64,000 bases of DNA from Inhella crocodyli (GTDB taxonomy: Bacteria; Pseudomonadota; Gammaproteobacteria; Burkholderiales; Burkholderiaceae_C). The stretch covers positions 1,240,001 to 1,304,000 of the forward strand of contig NZ_SACM01000001.1 in assembly GCF_004004565.1 (NCBI RefSeq), written 5' to 3'. The position numbers and the translations under genes were made by a program. Each line of letters starts with the position of its first letter. The first letter of the stretch is position 1. Below the pieces are notes generated by a model, which made no database searches, was not told where the DNA came from, and saw only the letters and a list, made by a program, of their open reading frames with translations. Positions 8,620 to 15,475 of this stretch are shown here, piece after piece.

Positions 8620-10013
8620 CGGAACCAGATCCAGGCCATCAGGGCCAGCACCGGCAGCAAGAGCCCGAAGCTCCAAGCGAGGAAGCCGAAGAAGCTGGGC
8701 ATGCGGATGCCGCGGTCTTCGGCGATGGCCTTGACCATGAAGTTGGGCGCATTGCCGATGTAGCTCATCGCCCCCATGAACACCGCGCCGGCCGACACGG
8801 CGGCGAGGGTGGCCGAGCCGGCGCCCATCAAGGCCTGGGCGTCGCCGCCGGCCAGGTTGAAGAACACCAGGTAAGTGGGGGCGTTGTCCAAGAAGGCCGA
8901 CAGCCAGCCCGTGGCCCAGAAGTAGGCCATGGGCACCGGCGCGCCCTGCGCGTCCGAGACCGCCCGCACCAGGCCCGCGAACGGGCCGTTCAGCCCGGCT
9001 TGCAGCATGGCCAGCACGGGGACCATGGTGAGGAAGATCCCGATGAACAACTTGGCCACCTCTTGCATCGGTGCCCATCCGAACTGGTTGGCTTCGCGCA
9101 CGCCGGCCGGCGTGATCCAAAGGGACAGCAGGGTCACGCCCAGCAGGCCCAGGTCTCGGACCACGGCTTGCAAGGTGACGGGCGTGCCGGCCACCTCGAA
9201 GACGACGCCGGGCTTCCACAGCCCGCTCATCAGCACCAAGCCGACCACCAGGGCCAAGGGCAAGAAGTTGATGGCGCCATCGAGCCCCAGCCGGGGCGAG
9301 TCGGGCGTGGGGTCGACGGGCGTGACGCCTTCCTTGCGGTACCAGTACGTGTCAATGGCGAAGAACATCGCCAGCAGGGTGCCGACCACGAACAAGGTCT
9401 CGGGGCCCAGTTCGCGCACCGTCCAAAAGAAGCTCACGCCTTGCAGGAAGCCGAGGAACAGGGGCGGGTCGCCCAGCGGCGTCAGCGCCCCGCCGGCGTT
9501 GCTGACGATGAAGATGAAGAACACGATGACGTGCACCACGTGCTTGCGGTTGTCGTTGGCCCGAATCAGCGGCCGGATCAGCAGCATCGAGGCGCCGGTG
9601 GTGCCCATCACGCTGGCCAGCAGGGCCCCCACGGCCATGATCCCGGCGTTCAGCGCCGGCGAGCCGTGCAGGTTGCCGCGGATGTAGATGCCGCCCGAGG
9701 CGGTGAACAGCGCCAAGAGCAGCAAGGTAAAGGGGATGTACTCGGCCAGCAGGGTGTGCACCACCGCACCGCCCGTGGCGGCCAGGCCCTGGGTCAAGGC
9801 CAAAGGCACCAAAAAGCAGGCCGCCCAAAAGGCCGCCACCTTGCCGAAGTGGTGGTGCCAGAAGGCAGGAACCAACAATGGCCCCAGGGCAATGGACAGC
9901 AAGATGCCCACGAAGGGCAAGGCCCACCAAGGGTTGAAGGCGCTGGCGTCGAGGGCGGCGGCGTGGGCCATCCCCGGCAGGGTCAAGCTCAAGGTGAGGG
10001 CAAGTCGGCGCAT
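8616..10013 (-). CDS. NhaD-like sodium:proton antiporter (CitMHS_2-type ion transporter)
   Basis: Inner-membrane ion transporter of 465 residues with about 11-13 hydrophobic segments and an N-terminal hydrophobic leader. SNAGGALTPLGDPPLFLGFL near residue 180 is the hallmark loop of NhaD/ArsB-superfamily antiporters, and a matching NAPTYLVFFNLAGGDA loop lies in the second half. The likely role is Na+/H+ exchange, but organic-anion transport is possible in this superfamily. It overlaps the nitroreductase stop by one base (TGATG) and the dehydrogenase start by four, placing it inside one operon. Confidence 0.85.
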   Translation of the reverse strand: MRRLALTLSLTLPGMAHAAALDASAFNPWWALPFVGILLSIALGPLLVPAFWHHHFGKVAAFWAACFLVPLALTQGLAATGGAVVHTLLAEYIPFTLLLLALFTASGGIYIRGNLHGSPALNAGIMAVGALLASVMGTTGASMLLIRPLIRANDNRKHVVHVIVFFIFIVSNAGGALTPLGDPPLFLGFLQGVSFFWTVRELGPETLFVVGTLLAMFFAIDTYWYRKEGVTPVDPTPDSPRLGLDGAINFLPLALVVGLVLMSGLWKPGVVFEVAGTPVTLQAVVRDLGLLGVTLLSLWITPAGVREANQFGWAPMQEVAKLFIGIFLTMVPVLAMLQAGLNGPFAGLVRAVSDAQGAPVPMAYFWATGWLSAFLDNAPTYLVFFNLAGGDAQALMGAGSATLAAVSAGAVFMGAMSYIGNAPNFMVKAIAEDRGIRMPSFFGFLAWSFGLLLPVLALMAWIWFR

Positions 10014-10711
10014 CAGGCCTCCAGGAAGGTCGTGAACTCGGCGACGGGTGCGCGCTCCGTGCGCAAGCGGTTGACCACCGCCTCGGGGTCGGCATGGCCC
10101 AGTGCCATCCCGCACACCAGCATCTCGTTGGGCGCAAAGTCGAGCATCTCGGCCAACTGGCGGTGGTAGTGGATCCAGGCCGCTTGCGGGCAGGTGTCCA
10201 GCCCGCGCGCCTTGGCCGCCAGCATCAGGGACTGCATGAACATGCCGTAGTCCACCCAGGCCCCCTGGGTCAGCACGCGGTCGATGGTGAAGATCAGGCC
10301 CACCGGCGCGTCAAAGAAGCAGTAGTTGCGGCCGTGCTGGGCGTGCATGCGCTCCTTGTCGCCCTTGCCAATGCCCAGCAGGCCGTACATGTCCCAGCCC
10401 ACCTTGCGGCGGCGGTCCACGAAGGGCGAGGTCCACTCCAGCGGGTAGTAGGAGTACTCGGCCTCCAGCGCGGCGGCTTGCGCCGGGTCGTTGTGGATGG
10501 CCAGGGCCATGTCGACCACACGCTTCAGCGCGGCGCCCGTCAGCACCCGCACCCGCCAGGGCTGGATGTTCGTGCCCGACGGGGCCTGCGCCGCGTCGGC
10601 CAAGATGGCCTCGATCGTGTCGCGCGGCACCGGCGTGGGCAAAAAAGCGCGCACCGAGTGGCGGGTGTGCAGGGCGTCGGAAACGCTCATCGGGGGCGTC
10701 GTTGCGGTCAT
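10013..10711 (-). CDS. Nitroreductase family flavoprotein
   Basis: FMN-dependent NAD(P)H oxidoreductase of 232 residues. RHSVRAF near the N terminus binds FMN phosphate and APSGTNIQPWRVRV is the second conserved FMN segment. Physiological substrate is unknown; family members reduce nitroaromatics, quinones or enones. The ATG at 10711 has GGAGA five bases upstream and overlaps the stop of the deacetylase-like gene (ATGA). The 3' end overlaps the antiporter ATG (TGATG). Confidence 0.92.
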   Translation of the reverse strand: MTATTPPMSVSDALHTRHSVRAFLPTPVPRDTIEAILADAAQAPSGTNIQPWRVRVLTGAALKRVVDMALAIHNDPAQAAALEAEYSYYPLEWTSPFVDRRRKVGWDMYGLLGIGKGDKERMHAQHGRNYCFFDAPVGLIFTIDRVLTQGAWVDYGMFMQSLMLAAKARGLDTCPQAAWIHYHRQLAEMLDFAPNEMLVCGMALGHADPEAVVNRLRTERAPVAEFTTFLEA

Positions 10712-11637
10712 GGTCTCTCCACAGGGTCGGCGGCATTCTTCCATCGGCCCCAATGGCCTTGGGCCAAGCGCACGGTTTGCACCTGCACGTCCAGCATGGC
10801 GTCCAAGTCCGTGGGGTAACCGCCGGCCATGGTCACCACCGCCGGCACCTGGCGCTGCCACAGCCAGTGCAAGACCGTGGTATCGCGTGCGGCCATGGCG
10901 TCTCGGCTCAGGCGCAGGCGCCCGAGGCGGTCGCCCTCATGCGGGTCGGCCCCGGCCAGGTAGAAGGCGAATTGCGGCGCCGGGAAGCGGTGTGCCAGCT
11001 CGTCCAGGGCCTGGTCCAGCGCAGACAGGTAAGCCCCATCGCCGCAGTCGTCGGGCAGGTCCACGTCCAGGCTGCTGGCCACCTTGCGGAACGGAAAGTT
11101 CTTCTCGCCGTGCAGGCTCAGGGTGAAAACGCGCTCGTCCCCGGCAAAGATCGAGGCCGTGCCGTTGCCCTGGTGCACGTCCAGGTCGATCACGGCGACG
11201 CGTTGAACCCAGCACTGCCGCTGCAGCCAGCGCGTGGCAACCGCCACGTCGTTGAACACGCAGTAGCCACCGCCGGCATCGGCCTTGGCGTGGTGGGTGC
11301 CGCCGCCCAGGTTCAGCGCCACGCCCTCGCGCCAGGCCGCCTCGGTGGCCGCCAAGGTCGCCCCGACGGAATGCAGGGCCCTCACCGGCATGCCCGGGTT
11401 CCAAGGAAAGCCGATCTCGCGCTGCTCTGCCGGCGTCAGCCCGCCGTCGCGCACCCGCGCCATGTAGGCCGGGTCGTGCACCAGGCCCACCGCGTCCCAG
11501 GCGGCCGCCGGCGCCGCTTGCAGGCGCAAACCGGGCACGCCCGCCAAGCGCTCGCGCAGGGCGCGGTACTTGTGGTGCGGAAAGCGGTGGCCCTCGGGCA
11601 GGTGCAGCGGCTGCGCGTCGAAATGAAAGACCTGCAT
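10708..11637 (-). CDS. Histone deacetylase / acetoin-utilisation family zinc amidohydrolase
   Basis: Zinc-dependent deacetylase-fold enzyme of 309 residues, homologous to class II HDACs and bacterial acetylpolyamine amidohydrolases. Zinc ligands are visible in VIDLDVHQGNGTA (Asp, His) and GADPHEGDRLG (Asp). The tandem catalytic His pair is in GGGTHHAKADAGGG, and the transition-state Tyr is in MAGGYPTDLD. Natural substrate is unknown (acetyl-lysine, acetylpolyamine or another amide). The start at 11637 gives a standard N terminus; a longer frame to 11724 would overlap the phasin promoter and is rejected. It is the first gene of the operon with nitroreductase, antiporter and dehydrogenase. Confidence 0.9.
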   Translation of the reverse strand: MQVFHFDAQPLHLPEGHRFPHHKYRALRERLAGVPGLRLQAAPAAAWDAVGLVHDPAYMARVRDGGLTPAEQREIGFPWNPGMPVRALHSVGATLAATEAAWREGVALNLGGGTHHAKADAGGGYCVFNDVAVATRWLQRQCWVQRVAVIDLDVHQGNGTASIFAGDERVFTLSLHGEKNFPFRKVASSLDVDLPDDCGDGAYLSALDQALDELAHRFPAPQFAFYLAGADPHEGDRLGRLRLSRDAMAARDTTVLHWLWQRQVPAVVTMAGGYPTDLDAMLDVQVQTVRLAQGHWGRWKNAADPVERP

Positions 11638-11649
11638 GCGAAGATTTTG

Positions 11650-11660
11650 TTGCAGTGCAA
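11650..11660. promoter_or_regulatory. Candidate regulator site A (TTGCAGTGCAA)
   Basis: Near-palindrome upstream of the phasin -35 box; it shares TGCAGTGCA with a second copy at 11708-11716. TGC-rich sites of this kind are bound by PhaR-type repressors of phasin genes. No phaR is in the window, so the assignment is inference. The site also lies 13 bases from the divergent deacetylase start. Confidence 0.45.
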
Positions 11661-11668
11661 AAAAGTGC

Positions 11669-11696
11669 TTGCCTTTCGGCTTGCCGTCCCTATACT
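11669..11696 (+). promoter_or_regulatory. Sigma-70-type promoter of the phasin gene
   Basis: TTGCCT (11669-11674) and TATACT (11691-11696) are separated by 16 bases. The predicted transcript would start near 11703, and the phasin ATG follows at 11754. Confidence 0.65.
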
Positions 11697-11704
11697 TCGT
11701 TTCA

Positions 11705-11720
11705 TGCTGCAGTGCACAAA
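11705..11720. promoter_or_regulatory. Candidate regulator site B (TGCTGCAGTGCACAAA)
   Basis: Second copy of the TGCAGTGCA core, 57 bases after site A and overlapping the expected transcription start of the phasin gene. That is a position where binding would repress. Probable PhaR-type operator; inference. Confidence 0.5.
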
Positions 11721-11753
11721 ACACTGCCCTCCATCCTCAACCAGGAGCCTGCC

Positions 11754-12296
11754 ATGATCACCCCCGACCAATTCCTCGCCGCCCAAAAGTCCTACGCCCA
11801 AGCCGCGTTCACCTTCGGCGCCACCGCCTTCAGCGGTGCCGAGAAGCTGGCCGAGCTGAACCTGCAGGTCGCCAAGACCTCGCTGACCGAGGCCGCCGAA
11901 ACCACCGCCGCCCTGCTGTCGGTGAAGGACGCCCAAGAGTTGATCGCCCTGCAAACCGGCCTGCTGCAACCCACCGGCGAGAAGCTGGCCGCGTACGGCC
12001 GCCACGTGGCCGACATCGGCCTGAGCACCAGCGCCGAGTTGGGCAAACTGGCCGAGTCGCAGTTCGGTGACGTGAAGTCGAAGTTCGACGGCCTGGTGGA
12101 GAACCTGGCCAAGAACGCCCCGGCCGGCACCGAAAACGTCGTGGCCCTGGCCAAGAGCAGCCTGGCCGCCGCCAACAACGCCTTCGAGTCGGCCCAAAAG
12201 GCCGCCAAGCAGGTCGCCGAAGTCGCCGAATCCAACTTCCAAACCTTGAGCGCCACGGCGACCAAGGCCACCAAGTCGGCCAAGCGCGCCGCCTGA
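11754..12296 (+). CDS. phaP: Phasin family protein (polyhydroxyalkanoate granule coat)
   Basis: Small (180-residue) amphipathic, Ala-rich helical protein with no signal peptide. It starts MITPDQFLAAQKSYAQAAF and ends in a Lys/Ala tail (ATKATKSAKRAA), the form of Burkholderiales phasins that coat polyhydroxyalkanoate granules and limit their size. An AGGAG Shine-Dalgarno lies about 8 bases before the ATG. It has its own promoter and a strong terminator, so it is transcribed alone. The two flanking TGCAGTGCA sites fit autoregulated PhaR control tied to granule surface. Confidence 0.93.
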   Translation: MITPDQFLAAQKSYAQAAFTFGATAFSGAEKLAELNLQVAKTSLTEAAETTAALLSVKDAQELIALQTGLLQPTGEKLAAYGRHVADIGLSTSAELGKLAESQFGDVKSKFDGLVENLAKNAPAGTENVVALAKSSLAAANNAFESAQKAAKQVAEVAESNFQTLSATATKATKSAKRAA

Positions 12297-12332
12297 CGAT
12301 CGTCTCCTCGTCCCCCCTCGGGGGCGATTTGG

Positions 12333-12362
12333 GCCCACCTGTTCAAGCAGGTGGGCTTTTTT
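12333..12362 (+). terminator. Rho-independent terminator of the phasin gene
   Basis: Perfect 9-bp stem (GCCCACCTG / CAGGTGGGC), loop TTCAAG, followed by six T residues. Confidence 0.9.
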
Positions 12363-12451
12363 CTTGGCCGTGACCTCCTCCATCCCCTGCGCGGTTTGGG
12401 GATACTGCGGCCGCCGTCTCGTGACGGCTTCGTGCAAAAGAGGAACGCACC

Positions 12452-13504
12452 ATGGGCCTGATGGATTTCATCAAGAAACAGTTCATCGACATCCTGCAGT
12501 GGACGGAGAGCGGCGACGGCACGCTGGCCTGGCGCTACCCGATGAAGGATTTCGAAATCCAGTACGGCGGTCAGCTCGTCGTGCGCGAGAGCCAGATGGC
12601 CGTCTTCGTGAACGAAGGCAAGGTGGCCGACGTCTTCGGCCCCGGCACGCACAAGCTCACGACGCAAACCCTGCCGGTGCTGACCTACCTGAAGAACTGG
12701 GACAAGCTCTTCGAGAGCCCGTTCAAGAGCGACGTTTACTTCTTCAGCACGCGCCAACAGATCGACCAGCGCTGGGGCACGGCGCAGCCGATCACCATCC
12801 GCGACAAGGACTTCGGCGCGGTGCGCCTGCGCGCTTTCGGCAACTACGCCTACCGCATCGTCGACCCGAAGAAGTTCCACACCGAAATCAGCGGCACGCG
12901 CGAGACCTACACCGTCACCGACCTCGACGGGCAGTTGCGCGGCCTGATGCTGCAGCACATCTCCGACGGCATCGCGCAGTCCGGCATCCCCTTCCTGGAC
13001 CTGGCCGCCAACCAGATCGAGTTCGCCAAGGCCATGGAGGCCGCGACGGGCCCGGCCTTCGAGGCCTTGGGCCTCAAGCTGGAAGCCGTGACGGTGCAGT
13101 CGGTGTCCCTGCCCGAGGAGCTGCAGAAGATCCTCGACCAGAAGATCGGCATGGGCATGATCGGCAACAACATGGGCCAGTTCATGCAGTACCAGACCGC
13201 CCAAGCCATCCCCAAGATGGCCGAAGGCGTGGCCAATGGCGGCGGGGGCGGCGTGATGGGCGACGCCATGGGCCTGGGCGCCGGTGTGGCCATGGGCCAG
13301 GTGCTGGCGCAGCAGATGCAAGCCAGTTTGGCCGGCGTGAACCCAGCGGTGCAAGCGGCCGCCGCGGCCGCTGCAGCGCCCGTGGCCGCCAAGGCCGAGG
13401 ACGTGATCGCCTTGATCGAGAAGCTCGGTGACTTGAAGGCCAAGGGCATCCTCAGCGACGAAGAGTTCGCCGCCAAAAAGGCGGAGCTGCTCGGGAAGCT
13501 GTAA
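12452..13504 (+). CDS. SPFH-domain protein with C-terminal SHOCT domain
   Basis: SPFH/band-7-like scaffold of 350 residues, similar to proteins annotated as 'virion core protein' or YdjI-like. Residues ~25-240 form the SPFH region, rich in beta strands and closing with VQSVSLPEELQKILDQKI. A Gly/Met-rich and Ala-rich linker follows (about 255-310). The end (about 315-350, ILSDEEFAAKKAELL) is a SHOCT oligomerisation helix pair. No membrane helix is evident, so membrane binding would be peripheral. The Shine-Dalgarno AGAGGA precedes the ATG. It is first in a co-directional group with DUF4178, DUF350 and aminopropyltransferase genes. A short stem-loop (12413-12428) lies in its leader. Function unknown; membrane-stress scaffolding is an inference. 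Confidence 0.85.
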   Translation: MGLMDFIKKQFIDILQWTESGDGTLAWRYPMKDFEIQYGGQLVVRESQMAVFVNEGKVADVFGPGTHKLTTQTLPVLTYLKNWDKLFESPFKSDVYFFSTRQQIDQRWGTAQPITIRDKDFGAVRLRAFGNYAYRIVDPKKFHTEISGTRETYTVTDLDGQLRGLMLQHISDGIAQSGIPFLDLAANQIEFAKAMEAATGPAFEALGLKLEAVTVQSVSLPEELQKILDQKIGMGMIGNNMGQFMQYQTAQAIPKMAEGVANGGGGGVMGDAMGLGAGVAMGQVLAQQMQASLAGVNPAVQAAAAAAAAPVAAKAEDVIALIEKLGDLKAKGILSDEEFAAKKAELLGKL

Positions 13505-13519
13505 GTCGTCGACCGCGCC

Positions 13520-15109
13520 TTGGCCGACGACCAAGCCCCTGCGCAACGCCGCTGGCGCGCCGCCTGTCCCAACTGCGGCGCGCCGGTCGAGTTTGCCTCG
13601 GCGCACAGTGCCAGCGCCGTTTGCAGCTTTTGCCGCAGCACCCTGCTGCGCGATGGCGATGCGCTGCTGCGCACCGGCGAGAGCGCCGAACTCTTTGCGG
13701 ACTACTCGCCGCTGCAAATCGGCACCCAGGGCACCTGGCAGAGCGAGCCCTTCACCGTCTTGGGTCGCGTTCAGCTGGCCTACGACGGAGGCCGGTGGAG
13801 CGAATGGCACGCCTACTTTGACAACAGCGGCAAGTCCGCCTGGTTGAGCGAGGACAACGGCCGCTTCGTGATGAGCTGGCCGCTGTCCCTGGCGCAGCCG
13901 CCCGCCCCGACCGCGCTCGTGCTCGGGGCCCAGCAGGTGGTCGACGGCGAGGGCTACCGCGTGGCCGCCCTCACCCCCGCCACCCTGCACGCGGCCGAGG
14001 GCGAACTGCCCCAGCCCCCGAAGCTGGGGCAGGCGGTCTTCGTGGCCGAGCTGCGCTCCAGCCGCGATTCGGTCGGCACCTTGGAGTACGTGGAAGGCGA
14101 AGCGCCGCGCTGGAGCGTGGGGCGGCCTGTGGAACTGGGCCAACTCAAGCTGGCCAACCTGCGGGAGGAGTCGGCGGCCGACCTCGGCAAAGGAGGGGCC
14201 GGGCGCAGCCTGGCCTGCCCGCACTGCGGTGCCCCCATCCAGCCGCAACTGAACCAGTCCCTGTCGGTCACCTGCGGCCAATGCCAGTCGGTGGTCGACC
14301 TCTCGGGCGGCCCCGGCGAGGCCCTGCGCCACCACCAGCAAGCCATCGGCATGGAGCCGCCCATCCCCTTGGGGCGCACCGGCAAGCTGTCGCTGCTCAA
14401 GGGCGGCGCGCGCGAGCCGTGGCAAGTGGTGGGCTTCCTGGAGCGCTGCAGCCGGGGCGACGACGAGCAGTACTTCTGGCGCGAGTACCTGCTCTACAAC
14501 CGCCAGCGCGGCTTCGCTTTTTTGGTCGACAGCGAGGAAGGCTGGAGCTTGGTCTCGGTGCTGACCGGCGCCCCGACCCCGGTGGGCGCGGGCGTGCAAT
14601 GGCAGGGCCAACAGTTCAACCTGCACGAGCGCTACCAGGCGGTGACGACCCACGTGCTCGGCGAGTTCTACTGGCGCGTCAAGCGCGACGAAGTCGGCGA
14701 TGTGGCCGACTACCGCCGTGGCGACCAGTTCCTGAGTTGCGAGCGCAGCGGCAACGAGATCACCTGGAGCCTGGGCCGCGCGATGGACGCCGCCGAGGTG
14801 GCCCAGGCCTTCGGGCTGAACCCGCAGCAGCAAAAGCAGATCCAGCGCGACGCCTCGCCGCTGAGCAGCGCGGGCGACACCCTGAAGGGCCTGCTCGTGT
14901 TCGCCCTCATCGCCATCGCCGTGGTGGTGCTGATGAAGGCCTGCAGCGACGAACCTTGCGACCGAACCAAGCAAACCTTCGGGGCGCAAAGCGCCGAGTA
15001 CCAATCCTGCCTGGCCAACCAGCGCCGCAGCGGGGGCTACTACGGTGGCTCTGGCAGCGGCAGTGGCGGCAGCTGGGGCGGCGGCTTCGGTGGCGGCGGC
15101 CACAAGTGA
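13520..15109 (+). CDS. Double zinc-ribbon, double DUF4178 membrane protein
   Basis: Protein of 529 residues with repeated architecture: zinc ribbon (CPNCGAP...CSFC), DUF4178 domain (about 65-135), a second zinc ribbon (CPHCGAP...CGQC, about 233-258), second DUF4178 (about 285-350). A single membrane helix (LLVFALIAIAVVVLMKA, about 458-474) and a Gly/Ser-rich tail ending GGGFGGGGHK follow. No ATG is available. The only sensible start is TTG at 13520, five codons after and in frame with the SPFH stop, with no clear Shine-Dalgarno. Translation may therefore depend on coupling to the SPFH gene. Molecular role unknown. Confidence 0.8.
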   Translation: MADDQAPAQRRWRAACPNCGAPVEFASAHSASAVCSFCRSTLLRDGDALLRTGESAELFADYSPLQIGTQGTWQSEPFTVLGRVQLAYDGGRWSEWHAYFDNSGKSAWLSEDNGRFVMSWPLSLAQPPAPTALVLGAQQVVDGEGYRVAALTPATLHAAEGELPQPPKLGQAVFVAELRSSRDSVGTLEYVEGEAPRWSVGRPVELGQLKLANLREESAADLGKGGAGRSLACPHCGAPIQPQLNQSLSVTCGQCQSVVDLSGGPGEALRHHQQAIGMEPPIPLGRTGKLSLLKGGAREPWQVVGFLERCSRGDDEQYFWREYLLYNRQRGFAFLVDSEEGWSLVSVLTGAPTPVGAGVQWQGQQFNLHERYQAVTTHVLGEFYWRVKRDEVGDVADYRRGDQFLSCERSGNEITWSLGRAMDAAEVAQAFGLNPQQQKQIQRDASPLSSAGDTLKGLLVFALIAIAVVVLMKACSDEPCDRTKQTFGAQSAEYQSCLANQRRSGGYYGGSGSGSGGSWGGGFGGGGHK

Positions 15110-15133
15110 ACGAACGAACCTAGGAGCACGACC

Positions 15134-15352
15134 ATGACCCTCGAATGGCTCACCCCCGCTGCCGTGGGCGGCACCCTGATGTACGCCCTGCTGGGCGTCG
15201 CGATCTTCTGGGTCAGCTTCATCGTGGTGGACAAGATCACCCCGTACAAGCTGTGGGAGGAGATCGTCGAACACCGCAACATGGCCTTGGCCATCGTGGT
15301 GGCGGCGATGTGCATCTCCATCGGCCTGATCGTCGCTGCCGCGATCCATTGA
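15134..15352 (+). CDS. DUF350 (YjfL-like) small inner-membrane protein
   Basis: 72-residue protein with two predicted membrane helices (about 12-33 and 50-71) separated by a short charged loop (DKITPYKLWEEIVEHRN). This is a single DUF350 unit; many relatives carry two. A TAGGAG Shine-Dalgarno precedes the ATG. It lies 24 bases after the DUF4178 gene and 123 bases before the aminopropyltransferase. DUF350 proteins recur with spermidine-synthase and SPFH/DUF4178-type genes, which supports a joint membrane role, but no activity is established. Confidence 0.85.
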   Translation: MTLEWLTPAAVGGTLMYALLGVAIFWVSFIVVDKITPYKLWEEIVEHRNMALAIVVAAMCISIGLIVAAAIH

Positions 15353-15394
15353 GCCCCCAGGCTTCGGCTCGGCCTGGACGGCGAGCCTGTGCCA

Positions 15395-15428
15395 CCCCCC
15401 GAGGGGGCTGCCGCCCGCTGGGGGCGGC
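15395..15428. repeat. Tandem GC stem-loops (possible dispersed intergenic repeat)
   Basis: CCCCC-GA-GGGGG (15396-15407) is followed directly by GCCGCCC / GGGCGGC arms (15410-15428). The pattern resembles intergenic repeats I associate with Comamonadaceae-type genomes. It lies between DUF350 and the aminopropyltransferase. There is no T-run, so it is not a standard terminator. Confidence 0.35.
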
Positions 15429-15475
15429 CCGGCGCGGGCGGCGTCCCGCATGGGGCCCATGCAAGCCTTGACACG

